Assembly (NCBI GenBank): GCA_031376385.1
Contig: JANMDQ010000013.1
Coordinates: 1 to 64,000, forward strand
DNA from: Aquisediminimonas sp031376385
GTDB taxonomy: Bacteria > Pseudomonadota > Alphaproteobacteria > Sphingomonadales > Sphingomonadaceae
Length of the DNA: 64,000 bases
Direction of reading: 5' to 3'
Part shown: positions 16,549 to 25,313 of the stretch, piece by piece
Position numbering within the stretch: the first letter of the stretch is position 1
Layout: every line of letters begins with the position of its first letter
Made by a program: the position numbers and the translations under genes
The notes under the pieces: generated by a model
The model's database searches: none
Told to the model about the DNA's origin: nothing
What the model saw: the letters and a program-made list of their open reading frames with translations, nothing else

Positions 16549-17859
16549 TCAAACCAGAGCAAGGACCAGGCCGCCCGCGCTGCACAACGCCAGTGTTGTT
16601 ATCACGCCGCGCCGGAATGCGAAGATCAAGAGGAACGCAAGCGCCGCTAGCCCGGCGACACGGAAATCAAAACTGCTGAAGTCGGGCAAGGGCACGAACA
16701 GGGGCCCAAAGCGTGCTTCTTGAACGCGTGTGAACAGAATATGCAACGCGAACCATAAAGTCAGATTGGCGATCACACCAACTACGGACGCTGTAATGGC
16801 GGCCAGCCCTCCTTTCAAACACGTCGCGCTCCGCAATCGGTCAATCCACGGGGCAAAAGCGAATATCCACAGAAAACAGGGCGCGAAAGTGACCCATGTG
16901 GTCAGACCCGCACCAATAAGCGCGGCCACCAGGGGGCTGAACGGGTCAGGCGATCGAAACGCTGCAAGTGTCCCCACAAATTGCGTGACGAGGATGAGCG
17001 GGCCCGGCGTGGTTTCAGCCAAGCCCAGTCCGTCCGCCATTTCCCCCGCGTTCAGCCATCCAAAGCTCTGTACTGCCTCTTGCGCCATATAAGCGAGAAC
17101 CGCGTAAGCGCCGCCAAATGTCACAACGGCCAGTTGGGAAAAGAATGTCCCGATGCTCCAGAGAATATGATCTGTCCCTAGCGAGACAAAAATGAGGCCC
17201 ATCGGTGCCGCCCAGATGGTCAACCAGATGGCGACCGTTTGCACCGTCTGGACGATCATCAGCTTGGGTTCAGGGCCATCCGGAGTCGCTGGCTGAACAG
17301 CCGATAGCCCCAGCCAGTCAGGCCGGGTTGCCGCAACGATCATTCCTATCGCGCCTGCGCCCAACACGATCAGCGGGAAGGGCAGATGGAGAAAGGCCAG
17401 TCCAATGAAGGCGGCTGCGGCCAGCATCCGCTTGAAGGGGCGGTCCAGCGCGCGGCCTGCGATGCGGATGAGGGCTTGGGCGACAATGGCCAGAACCGCG
17501 GCTTTCAGACCCAATAACAGCCCGGCAAACCAGCCGATCCCCGCCGCAGTTACATAAAGCATCGAAAGGCCCAGGATCACAAGCGCACCAGGGATGATGA
17601 ACAGCAGCCCCGCGACCAAGCCGCCCTTCACACCGTACAGTTTCCAGCCAATGTAAGTCGCCAGTTGCTGCGCCTCTGGTCCGGGAAGAAGGTGACAAAA
17701 GTTAAGGGCGTGGAGATAGTCTTCCTCCTCAATCCACCTGCGTTCTTCAACAAGGATGCGGTGCATCAGGGCGATTTGCCCGGCAGGCCTGCCAAAACTC
17801 GTCAAGCCAATGCGCGCAAAAGTGCGGGTCAGATCATGAAAGGCAGGGACTATTGCCAC
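16549..17859 (-). CDS. chrA: Chromate transporter, two-domain ChrA
   Basis: A 436-residue membrane protein of the CHR family with two homologous halves: the first carries GLTSFGRPAGQIALMHRILV and HLLPGPEAQQLATYIGW, the second VVTFGGAYAVLAYMAQEAV and ETTPGPLILVTQFVG. Long CHR proteins export chromate driven by the proton gradient and use the duplicated GxxxFGG and PGP motifs seen here. No chrB regulator is nearby, so chromate-specific induction is not evident. The GTG start follows immediately after the stop of the serine hydrolase gene, implying cotranscription. Confidence 0.88.
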   Translation of the reverse strand: MAIVPAFHDLTRTFARIGLTSFGRPAGQIALMHRILVEERRWIEEEDYLHALNFCHLLPGPEAQQLATYIGWKLYGVKGGLVAGLLFIIPGALVILGLSMLYVTAAGIGWFAGLLLGLKAAVLAIVAQALIRIAGRALDRPFKRMLAAAAFIGLAFLHLPFPLIVLGAGAIGMIVAATRPDWLGLSAVQPATPDGPEPKLMIVQTVQTVAIWLTIWAAPMGLIFVSLGTDHILWSIGTFFSQLAVVTFGGAYAVLAYMAQEAVQSFGWLNAGEMADGLGLAETTPGPLILVTQFVGTLAAFRSPDPFSPLVAALIGAGLTTWVTFAPCFLWIFAFAPWIDRLRSATCLKGGLAAITASVVGVIANLTLWFALHILFTRVQEARFGPLFVPLPDFSSFDFRVAGLAALAFLLIFAFRRGVITTLALCSAGGLVLALV

Positions 17860-18918
17860 TCAATAACCCGCAACCACCTCACCCAGCGCCTTGCGCACCG
17901 GCCCCAATTGGTCATCATTGGTTTTGCCCAGGCGCACCACGACAAGACGCTGTTTGGGCGAGACAATGACATATTGACCAAGATGACCAACGGCGGCGAA
18001 CAGGCTGTCGGGCCCTTTTCCTGGGAACAGCGCAGGGTTTGCTGCATTTTCTTTTGATCGCGGCCGGTTGAGCCAGAAATGTCCGCCGTAGCCAGGGTCG
18101 GTATTGCTCGGCGTTTTGAGGAATGTCAGCCAGTCCGGCGCGATCACTTGGCTGCCATCAGCGCCTTTCCCCTCAAGCAAAAGCGACCCAAAGCGCCCCC
18201 AATCGGTCAGTGTCATGTGAATGATCGACCCGCCAATTTGTGTGCCAGCCCCGTCAAATTCCATGACGGCGTTTGTGATCCCCGCAGGCTTGAACAGCCG
18301 CTCCGTTGCAAAGACTGTGTAAGCCGCGGCGCGGGCCTTGGGGTCTTTGCTGTCGGTCAATTGTCGCGTAATGAGTTCGGATAGAAGCAGCGACGTGATG
18401 GAGCTATATTCATACTTCCCGCCAGGCTTGGCCTCCATCCCTTTGGCCAGTCCGCGCGCGGCCATCGTCTGCGTCCCGGCGACAAAGAGGGTCTGAGTGG
18501 TATCGGAACCGAGGATGCCGTTTTCGCCCTCTGCCGGATCAAGCCCTTCTGTGTGGTCCAGCCCAGACGACATATGAAGCATTTGCCGGAGGGTGATTGC
18601 TCCGCGTGGGTCGCCTTGTTTCCGCCACTCCGCAAACGGCACAGGCGCGTCGAGCGATAGTTTGCCGTCTGCGACCAGTTCCCCAATCAGAACCGCTGTG
18701 ACGGATTTGGCCATCGACCAACTTATGAAACGGGTCTCGGGTGTGTAGCCAAGGGCAAAGTGCATTGACATCAATTTGCCATCCTTGATCACAAGAACAG
18801 CACGGGTTTCGCCCTGGTCGACTGCCAATAGTCTCTCGGCGGCCGTCGGCGCTGTGGATTGCGCTGACCCAGCGATGGTAGTCATCAGCGCGAGTGCAAA
18901 GAAGCTTTTCATTATCAT
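17860..18918 (-). CDS. Beta-lactamase-fold serine hydrolase
   Basis: A 352-residue exported protein with a signal peptide (about 1-20) and the serine-hydrolase SxxK motif SMAK (68-71) of class C beta-lactamase / esterase-like enzymes. A YSS motif (in KYEYSSITS) takes the place of the YxN motif, and the late GHLGQYV segment may correspond to the KTG/HTG box. Such proteins are usually periplasmic esterases or D-aminopeptidases and not antibiotic-resistance enzymes. A second ATG at 18912 gives a more typical signal peptide. Confidence 0.85.
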   Translation of the reverse strand: MIMKSFFALALMTTIAGSAQSTAPTAAERLLAVDQGETRAVLVIKDGKLMSMHFALGYTPETRFISWSMAKSVTAVLIGELVADGKLSLDAPVPFAEWRKQGDPRGAITLRQMLHMSSGLDHTEGLDPAEGENGILGSDTTQTLFVAGTQTMAARGLAKGMEAKPGGKYEYSSITSLLLSELITRQLTDSKDPKARAAAYTVFATERLFKPAGITNAVMEFDGAGTQIGGSIIHMTLTDWGRFGSLLLEGKGADGSQVIAPDWLTFLKTPSNTDPGYGGHFWLNRPRSKENAANPALFPGKGPDSLFAAVGHLGQYVIVSPKQRLVVVRLGKTNDDQLGPVRKALGEVVAGY

Positions 18919-18942
18919 GAACCCAGCCTAGTCTTGCGACCT

Positions 18943-19263
18943 ATGAAAGCAAGTACCATCCTGATCGGCAGTGCTGCCATCCTCACTGTCGCAGCGGGCG
19001 GGGTCTATGCCTATGCGCGGAGCATGAAACCGTTGCTGGACGTCGGCGTTGGTTACGGCGCGCGCGTAGGCTGTGCCTGCCGCTATATTGGCAACCGCAG
19101 TCTGGCCGATTGCGTGAAGGATTTTGAACCCGGCATGGAACCCATCCGGCTCAGTGAAGACCCAAAGACCAAGACGGTCACAGCCTCCGTTCCCTTCATT
19201 GCCAGTCGTTCCGCGACATTTGATCCAGTCTTGGGGTGCCAGCCAGAGGCGTATCGCGATTGA
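18943..19263 (+). CDS. Small membrane-anchored protein of unknown function
   Basis: A 106-residue protein with an N-terminal hydrophobic anchor (about 5-23, uncleaved or Ala-cleaved), then a short periplasmic domain with four Cys (CACRYIG, ADCVKD, LGCQPE) that could form two disulfides. I do not recognise a family. Divergent from the serine hydrolase gene 24 bases away; its stop overlaps the TTG start of the DUF7079 gene (TTGA). Confidence 0.6.
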   Translation: MKASTILIGSAAILTVAAGGVYAYARSMKPLLDVGVGYGARVGCACRYIGNRSLADCVKDFEPGMEPIRLSEDPKTKTVTASVPFIASRSATFDPVLGCQPEAYRD

Positions 19264-19640
19264 CGCTCACACCCACTGAGATTGAGCGCCGCCTGCCGCT
19301 TTGGCGCGCCGTGGCCGATCTCTATCTGGATACGGACAGCGCAGACTTTGTGTCCAACATCGTTGCGGTGGCGAGGCAGTCGGAATTCACAGCGGACGAC
19401 GTCGATCAGATTTTGCGCTGGGAAGTGCGGCCTGCACTCTATGCAAATTATCTAAACGTGGCAGGCGAATGGGCTGGATGGGACAATGATTGGCTAGAGG
19501 ACAGGATAATCAAATCGACTCGTGGCGCGCACTGGCTACGCACTTGGCCGTTTTGCCGCCTGTGCCGGAGCTGGTTCATGCCCTCACCGGGAAGTGATCA
19601 AATTCAAATGATGATGAAGGCCGCCTTGCCCTTAGCCTAA
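19260..19640 (+). CDS. DUF7079-like protein
   Basis: A 126-residue soluble protein beginning TLTPTEIERRLPLWRAVADL, which resembles the DUF7079 family of small cytoplasmic proteins, followed by LYLDTDSADFV and WEVRPALYANY. No function is established for that family. The C-terminal 40 residues, with two Cys in FCRLCRSWF, look less conserved. A TTG start overlapping the previous stop is chosen because the homologous region begins there. Confidence 0.6.
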   Translation: MTLTPTEIERRLPLWRAVADLYLDTDSADFVSNIVAVARQSEFTADDVDQILRWEVRPALYANYLNVAGEWAGWDNDWLEDRIIKSTRGAHWLRTWPFCRLCRSWFMPSPGSDQIQMMMKAALPLA

Positions 19641-19662
19641 GCGCGCCGTAAAGCCGCGCGCT

Positions 19663-20313
19663 ATGGCTGACTCACTTATCATTGCGGTTCCCAAAGGGCG
19701 GATCTTGTCCGAAGCTCTGCCTTTGCTGGCCAAAGCCGGGATCGAGCCTGAAGCCGCATTTTCGGATGAGAACAGCCGCGCGCTCAAATTCGCGACCAAT
19801 CACAGCCATATCGAACTGATCCGCGTGCGGGCGTTTGATGTTGCGACTTTTGTGGCGCACGGGGCTGCACAACTCGGCATTGTAGGGTCGGACGTGATTG
19901 ATGAATTCGATTATTCCGAGCTTTATGCGCCTGTTGATCTCAACATCGGACATTGCCGGATTTCTGTGGCCGAACCCGCTGAACTCGCGGCGAACGATGA
20001 CCCGCGCAGTTGGAGCCATGTGCGCGTTGCGACCAAATATCCTCACCTCACGGCCAAGCATTTTGCCGCGTGTGGGGTTCAGGCCGAATGCGTAAAGCTC
20101 AATGGTGCGATGGAAATTGCCCCCCTGCTTGGTCTGTCCAGCCGGATTGTCGATCTCGTCTCGTCGGGCAAGACGCTGTTGGAAAACGGATTGGTTGAGG
20201 TTGAGGTCATTGCGCAAGTTTCCGCCCGCCTGATCGCCAATCGCGCCGCATTCAAAACCAATGCAGAGGTAGGGCGGATCATTCAGGCGTTCCGGGATGC
20301 CGTCAGTGCTTAG
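19663..20313 (+). CDS. hisG: ATP phosphoribosyltransferase, short form
   Basis: Catalyses the first step of histidine biosynthesis, joining ATP and PRPP. At 216 residues it is the short HisG form, which lacks the C-terminal regulatory domain and needs HisZ as partner; hisZ is not in this window. Recognisable segments are IAVPKGRILSEALPLL at the N-terminus, GIVGSDVIDE, RVATKYPHLTAKHF and the PRPP-binding DLVSSGKTLLENGL. Its 3' end overlaps hisD by 17 bases, showing a hisG-hisD operon. Confidence 0.96.
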   Translation: MADSLIIAVPKGRILSEALPLLAKAGIEPEAAFSDENSRALKFATNHSHIELIRVRAFDVATFVAHGAAQLGIVGSDVIDEFDYSELYAPVDLNIGHCRISVAEPAELAANDDPRSWSHVRVATKYPHLTAKHFAACGVQAECVKLNGAMEIAPLLGLSSRIVDLVSSGKTLLENGLVEVEVIAQVSARLIANRAAFKTNAEVGRIIQAFRDAVSA

Positions 20314-21580
20314 GCTTTCCTCCGCCGACGCTGATTTCCCCGCCGCATTCTCTGCCCTCGTTAACGCGCGGCGGGAATCCGATCCCGACGTGTCGCGCGA
20401 TGTGTCGGCCATCCTGTCGCGAGTAAAGGCAGAGGGTGACGCAGCTGTCGCGGACCTTACTCAAAGGTTTGACCGTCATAGCTTGCCTTGGTCCATCAGT
20501 CTCGACGAAGCCAAAGAGGCTCATGATGCGCTTGATCTCGACTTGCGTAACGCGCTTGAATTCGCGGCGAAGCGCATCCTCGCCTATCATGCCAAGCAGA
20601 TGCCTGAGGACCGGGATGAACGCGATGAAGCTGGCGTTCGCATAGGCGCACGCTGGGGTGCGGTGGAGGCTGCAGGCGTCTATGTGCCGGGCGGTCGCGC
20701 GGCCTATCCGTCTTCCGTGCTGATGAATATCATTCCCGCCAAAGTGGCTGGTGTGGACCGGATTGTCATGGTGACCCCAACCCCAAAAGGGAAAATCAAT
20801 CCCGCCGTGCTGGCTGCGGCCCATATCGCGGGAGTGGATGAAATCTGGAGGATTGGCGGCGCGCAGGCTGTTGCTGCACTGGCGTACGGGACCGAGACGA
20901 TCAGGCCCGTGGACGTGATCACTGGCCCGGGCAATGCCTGGGTCGCAGAGGCCAAGCGTCAGGTTTACGGCGTGGTCGGTATCGACATGGTGGCGGGGCC
21001 ATCTGAAATCGTGGTGGTCGCAGACGCTCAGAATGATCCGAGCTGGATCGCGGCAGACCTGCTCAGCCAAGCCGAACATGACCCCACCAGCCAGTCGATC
21101 CTGTTCACGGATGATGATGCCTTTGCTGACGCGGTTGCAGCGGAAGTGGAAGCGCAATTGGCTACGCTTTCCACTGGCCCGACTGCGCGGACCAGCTGGA
21201 AAGATAATGGCGCGATCGTTGTGGTCAGCGACTTATCGGAAACGCCTCCTCTGCTTGACCGGCTGGCGGCAGAACATCTTGAACTGGCCGTCGACGACCC
21301 TGAGCCGCTGTTCAAGGCTGTCCGCCACGCAGGTTCCATTTTCCTCGGTCGGCACACGCCAGAGGCTGTGGGCGATTATGTTGGCGGCCCCAATCACGTC
21401 CTCCCCACCGGACGGCGCGCACGCTTCTCATCGGGCTTGTCCGTCCTTGATTTTATGAAACGCACTAGTTTCCTTGGCTGCGACGCGGATAGCATTCGCG
21501 CCATTGGCCCCACCGCTGCCACCCTAGCCGATGCGGAAGGGCTACCCGCCCACGCGGCCTCAGTCAGAAAGCGTTTATAA
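20297..21580 (+). CDS. hisD: Histidinol dehydrogenase
   Basis: A 427-residue zinc enzyme catalysing the last two oxidations from L-histidinol to L-histidine with NAD. Diagnostic segments are YVPGGRAAYPSSVLMNIIPA, GPGNAWVAEAKR, GPSEIVVVAD, DLLSQAEHD and GPNHVLPTGRRARFSSGLSV, covering the NAD pocket and zinc ligands (Gln, His, Asp, His). It overlaps hisG upstream and its TAA overlaps the nusB ATG, so the three genes form one transcription unit. Confidence 0.97.
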   Translation: MPSVLRLSSADADFPAAFSALVNARRESDPDVSRDVSAILSRVKAEGDAAVADLTQRFDRHSLPWSISLDEAKEAHDALDLDLRNALEFAAKRILAYHAKQMPEDRDERDEAGVRIGARWGAVEAAGVYVPGGRAAYPSSVLMNIIPAKVAGVDRIVMVTPTPKGKINPAVLAAAHIAGVDEIWRIGGAQAVAALAYGTETIRPVDVITGPGNAWVAEAKRQVYGVVGIDMVAGPSEIVVVADAQNDPSWIAADLLSQAEHDPTSQSILFTDDDAFADAVAAEVEAQLATLSTGPTARTSWKDNGAIVVVSDLSETPPLLDRLAAEHLELAVDDPEPLFKAVRHAGSIFLGRHTPEAVGDYVGGPNHVLPTGRRARFSSGLSVLDFMKRTSFLGCDADSIRAIGPTAATLADAEGLPAHAASVRKRL

Positions 21581-22017
21581 TGACCAAGTCCCGTTCGCTC
21601 GCCCGGCTTGCCGCCGTGCAGGCCCTTTATCAGCAGGAAATGGAAGGCACGGCGACCGCCAAACTGTTACATGAATTTCACCAGCACCGGCTAGGCGCGA
21701 CGATTGAGGATGTGGTTTACGGCGACGCCGAAGTCGATTTCTTCAACGATCTTGTCAAAGGCGTTGAGGCGCGCCGCGAAGAAATTGACGCGCTCATTGC
21801 AACGAAGCTCGATCATGGGTGGAAAATGGACCGGCTGGACCGCACGATCCGACAGATTTTGCGGGCGGGCACCTATGAACTGCTGGCGCGAGCGGACATT
21901 CCCGTGGGCAGCATTATCAGCGAATATCTTGATGTTGCCGAAGCTTTTTACAGCGTGAAAGAAAAACGCTTTATCAACGGTATGCTCGATGCCGTCGCAA
22001 AGGTCGCGCGAGGATAG
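21580..22017 (+). CDS. nusB: Transcription antitermination factor NusB
   Basis: A 145-residue all-helical RNA-binding protein that, with NusE and other Nus factors, binds boxA in rRNA leaders to prevent premature termination. Family segments are SRSLARLAAVQALYQQEME, DRTIRQILRAGTYELLAR, IPVGSIISEYLDVAEAFYS and FINGMLDAVAK. Coupling to the his genes by TAATG overlap is notable because nusB more often sits with ribH. Confidence 0.95.
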   Translation: MTKSRSLARLAAVQALYQQEMEGTATAKLLHEFHQHRLGATIEDVVYGDAEVDFFNDLVKGVEARREEIDALIATKLDHGWKMDRLDRTIRQILRAGTYELLARADIPVGSIISEYLDVAEAFYSVKEKRFINGMLDAVAKVARG

Positions 22018-22023
22018 GAGAAG

Positions 22024-22055
22024 TTGCCCATTCCCTATCTTGCCCATTCCCTATC
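22024..22055 (+). repeat. Perfect 16-base tandem duplication
   Basis: TTGCCCATTCCCTATC occurs twice back to back, just after nusB in the gap before atpH. It is non-coding and likely a recent slippage or short duplication. Confidence 0.85.
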
Positions 22056-22171
22056 TTGCAATGCAGCATAATCATTGCTAGGCGCGCCTTCAAGTAAAGC
22101 GACAAGTGGGCGGGGGCCGGTCTCTCGCCCTTTCTTATAGCAAACAACTGACGCAGAAGGACCAGACCCGC

Positions 22172-22753
22172 GTGGATAATTCCGGCGCCAACCAGGCTAA
22201 TTTCGGCCAAGCTAATGTTCAAGCCAGCCTCAGCGGGCGCTATGCAACAGCGCTGTTTGAACTGGCGAGCGAAAGCAAGGCCATTGATTCGGTCGGCAAA
22301 AGCCTCTCAGAATTGAAAGAGGCACTGGCCCAATCCGCTGACTTGCGGGCCATCACCACGAACCCGCTGCTGGGGCGCGATGCGGCAGCCAAGGCAGTCG
22401 CTGGCCTTGCCAAGGCGATGAAGCTGGACGGGCTGACCACGAAATTCCTGGGCGTGCTTGCCGGCAACCGCCGCCTTGCCGAATTGGACAAGGTCATTGC
22501 ATCCTACGACGCGCTGGCCGCTGACCACCGGGGCGAAGCGACCGCAGACGTGATTTCCGCTCATCCGCTCGACAGGGCGCAGGTTGCCGCGCTCACTGCC
22601 AAATTGAAGGCCAAGATTGGCCGTGAAGTCGCCGTCAAGCTTACCATTGATCCCACCATTCTTGGCGGACTGGTCATCAAGATCGGTTCCCAGATGATCG
22701 ATTCGTCGATCCAAACCCGTTTGAACACCCTCGCAGTTGCGATGAAAGGCTGA
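22172..22753 (+). CDS. atpH: ATP synthase F1 subunit delta
   Basis: The peripheral-stalk subunit that joins F1 to the b subunits of ATP synthase. From the GTG at 22172 the protein has 193 residues, with the family N-terminus LSGRYATALFELASE and C-terminal DPTILGGLVIKIGSQMIDSSI. An AGAAGG ribosome binding site 11 bases upstream and the position of the conserved region support this start over an ATG 66 bases earlier. First gene of atpHAGDC; the Fo genes lie elsewhere, as is usual in alphaproteobacteria. Confidence 0.95.
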   Translation: MDNSGANQANFGQANVQASLSGRYATALFELASESKAIDSVGKSLSELKEALAQSADLRAITTNPLLGRDAAAKAVAGLAKAMKLDGLTTKFLGVLAGNRRLAELDKVIASYDALAADHRGEATADVISAHPLDRAQVAALTAKLKAKIGREVAVKLTIDPTILGGLVIKIGSQMIDSSIQTRLNTLAVAMKG

Positions 22754-22763
22754 AGGCAAAATC

Positions 22764-24293
22764 ATGGATATCCGCGCCGCTGAAATCTCAAAGGTCATCA
22801 AGGACCAGATCGCCAGCTTTGGCACGGAGGCTCAGGTCTCTGAGGTCGGTTCGGTGCTGTCGGTGGGTGACGGCATCGCCCGCATCCACGGGCTTGATAA
22901 TGTGCAGGCCGGGGAAATGGTGGAATTTGCCAATGGCATCAAGGGCATGGCGCTCAACCTCGAAGCGGACAATGTCGGCGTCGTGATCTTCGGCTCTGAC
23001 GCGGAAATCCGCGAAGGTGACGTGGTCAAGCGGACAGGTACGATTGTTGACGTTCCCGTTGGCAAGGAATTGCTGGGCCGCGTTGTTGACGGTCTGGGCA
23101 ATCCCATCGACGGCAAAGGTCCGCTGAAAACGACGCTCCGCAGCCGTGTTGAAGTCAAAGCGCCAGGCATCATCCCGCGCACGTCGGTGAATGAGCCTGT
23201 GCAAACGGGCCTCAAGGCGCTTGATGCGCTGGTGCCAGTGGGTCGCGGTCAACGCGAACTGATCATCGGGGATCGGCAAACGGGCAAGACTGCTGTCGCC
23301 ATTGATACGTTCATCAACCAGAAGGAAGTCAACAAAGGCACGGACGAAAGTAAGAAGCTTTACTGCATCTATGTCGCCATCGGTCAGAAGCGTTCGACCG
23401 TTGCCCAGATCGTCCGCGCGCTGGAAGAAAAAGGCGCGATGGAATATTCGATTGTGGTTGCTGCAACCGCGTCGGAACCCGCTCCGCTGCAATATCTCGC
23501 GCCCTACACTGGCGTCGCGATGGGCGAATATTTCCGCGATAACGGCATGCATGCTGTGATTGTATATGACGATTTGTCGAAGCAAGCCGTGGCCTATCGC
23601 CAGATGTCGCTGCTTTTACGTCGTCCTCCGGGGCGTGAAGCTTACCCTGGCGATGTGTTCTATCTTCACAGTCGCTTGCTTGAGCGTGCGGCCAAAATGA
23701 ATGACGCGAATGGCGGCGGATCGCTGACCGCTCTGCCGATCATCGAAACACAGGCCGGTGACGTGTCGGCCTACATCCCGACCAACGTGATTTCGATTAC
23801 GGACGGCCAGATTTTCCTTGAAACTGACCTTTTCTATCAGGGCATCCGGCCAGCGATTAACGTCGGTCTCTCGGTGAGCCGCGTGGGTTCTGCTGCACAG
23901 ACCAAGGCGATGAAGAAGGTTTCCGGCTCGATTAAGCTGGAACTGGCGCAATATCGCGAAATGGCGGCATTCGCGCAGTTCGGGTCTGATCTGGACGCGT
24001 CAACGCAAAAGCTGCTTAATCGCGGCGCGCGTTTGACCGAGCTGCTCAAGCAGAAGCAATATTCGCCGCTGCCGTTCGAAGAACAGACTGTATCAATCTT
24101 TGCAGGCACCAATGGCTATCTCGATGGCATCCTGGTGTCCGACGTGACGCGCTACGAAGAAGCGATGCTGGCCGATATGCGCGCGAACAACGCAGGCGTG
24201 CTCAAAACCATTCGGGATACCAAGGATTTAGGTGACGATGCCAAAAAGGCGCTGGTCGCAGCGCTGGACAAGTTCATGAAGAATTTTGCTTAG
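22764..24293 (+). CDS. atpA: ATP synthase F1 subunit alpha
   Basis: The 509-residue non-catalytic nucleotide-binding subunit of F1. It shows the N-terminal ISKVIKDQIASF helix, a Walker A loop GDRQTGKTAVAID (about 170-182), VIVYDDLSKQAVAYRQMSLL (Walker B region) and the conserved Arg-containing SVSRVGSAAQ near 374. Full family length. Starts ten bases after atpH. A 114-base spacer with an inverted repeat separates it from atpG, longer than the other gaps in the operon. Confidence 0.98.
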   Translation: MDIRAAEISKVIKDQIASFGTEAQVSEVGSVLSVGDGIARIHGLDNVQAGEMVEFANGIKGMALNLEADNVGVVIFGSDAEIREGDVVKRTGTIVDVPVGKELLGRVVDGLGNPIDGKGPLKTTLRSRVEVKAPGIIPRTSVNEPVQTGLKALDALVPVGRGQRELIIGDRQTGKTAVAIDTFINQKEVNKGTDESKKLYCIYVAIGQKRSTVAQIVRALEEKGAMEYSIVVAATASEPAPLQYLAPYTGVAMGEYFRDNGMHAVIVYDDLSKQAVAYRQMSLLLRRPPGREAYPGDVFYLHSRLLERAAKMNDANGGGSLTALPIIETQAGDVSAYIPTNVISITDGQIFLETDLFYQGIRPAINVGLSVSRVGSAAQTKAMKKVSGSIKLELAQYREMAAFAQFGSDLDASTQKLLNRGARLTELLKQKQYSPLPFEEQTVSIFAGTNGYLDGILVSDVTRYEEAMLADMRANNAGVLKTIRDTKDLGDDAKKALVAALDKFMKNFA

Positions 24294-24305
24294 GACGCCG
24301 TCTCC

Positions 24306-24381
24306 CTGAACTTGTTTCAGGGTCCATGCGTCAAAGCCAGGCGCGGAAAAGCCGGTGGAATGGAAGCTGAAACAAGTTCAG
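24306..24381. repeat. Dispersed inverted repeat, family C, inside the atp operon
   Basis: Arms of 22 bases (24306-24327 and 24360-24381) built on CTGAACTTGTTTCAG pair with two mismatches around a 32-base loop. The same family recurs at 59202-59311. It fills most of the atpA-atpG gap and would form a hairpin in the polycistronic mRNA. Confidence 0.85.
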
Positions 24382-24407
24382 CATGACGAGTTGAGAATAG
24401 GGATAGC

Positions 24408-25286
24408 ATGGCCAGTCTTAAGGCTCTCAAGGTCCGCATCGGCTCAGTGAAGTCGACGCAGAAGATCACCAAGGCGATGAAGATGGTCGCTGCGGCAAAA
24501 CTGAAACGTGCGCAAAACGCCGCTGAGGCATCGCGCCCTTACGCCGAACGGCTTGAGGCTGTAGTGGCCAGCGTCGCATCCAAAGTCACGGTCGGCCCGC
24601 AATCGCCAAAATTGCTTGCGGGCAGTGGGGCCGCGCAAGTCTATCTGCTGGTCGTTGCCACGTCCGACAAGGGCCTGGCCGGCGCGTTCAACACCAACAT
24701 TGCTCGCCTCGCCCGCAAGAAAGCCGAAGAGCTGATCGCGCAGGGCAAGACGGTCAAGTTCTATTGCATTGGCCGCAAAGGCCGCGATCAATTGGCTCGC
24801 GCTTACCGTACCGACATCATCCACAGCATCGAACCCGGCGATTTGGGCAAGCTGACCTTTGCCCAAGTGCAGACATGGGGCGAAGACCTGACTGCGCGGT
24901 TTGAAGCAGGCGAATTTGACGTTGCGCATCTGCTCTTCAGCAAATTCGTCAGCGTACTGACGCAAGAGCCAACCGCGATCCAGCTCATGCCTGTTGCCGT
25001 CGAAGCCAAAGGCGCAGGCCCGCTCGCCGGGGCGTCGGTGGAGTATGAACCCGATGAGGAAGAAATCCTCGCCGATCTCCTGCCGCGCAATGTCGCCGTC
25101 CAACTTCTCCGCGCCAACCGCGAAAACGCCGCGTCCGAACAGGGCAGCAAGATGACGGCTATGGACAATGCCACCCGCAACGCAGGCGATATGATCAATA
25201 AACTCACTGTTCTGTATAACCGCACGCGCCAAGCCGCGATCACGACCGAACTGGTGGAAATTATCTCTGGCGCAGAAGCGCTCTAA
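24408..25286 (+). CDS. atpG: ATP synthase F1 subunit gamma
   Basis: The central rotating shaft of F1, 292 residues. The N-terminal helix has SLKALKVRIGSVKSTQKITK and AMKMVAAAKLKRAQ; the C-terminal helix has MTAMDNATRNAGDMINKL and YNRTRQAAITTELVEIISGA, both diagnostic. The middle Rossmann-like domain is complete. It is separated from atpA by a repeat and from atpD by 27 bases with an AAGGCAAGG ribosome binding site. Confidence 0.97.
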   Translation: MASLKALKVRIGSVKSTQKITKAMKMVAAAKLKRAQNAAEASRPYAERLEAVVASVASKVTVGPQSPKLLAGSGAAQVYLLVVATSDKGLAGAFNTNIARLARKKAEELIAQGKTVKFYCIGRKGRDQLARAYRTDIIHSIEPGDLGKLTFAQVQTWGEDLTARFEAGEFDVAHLLFSKFVSVLTQEPTAIQLMPVAVEAKGAGPLAGASVEYEPDEEEILADLLPRNVAVQLLRANRENAASEQGSKMTAMDNATRNAGDMINKLTVLYNRTRQAAITTELVEIISGAEAL

Positions 25287-25313
25287 GCAGACTTAAAGGC
25301 AAGGAACGAAGAC

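Noticed and set aside
22106..22171. Longer AtpH start
   Set aside because: The 22 additional residues have no family resemblance, and the GTG at 22172 has the better ribosome binding site.
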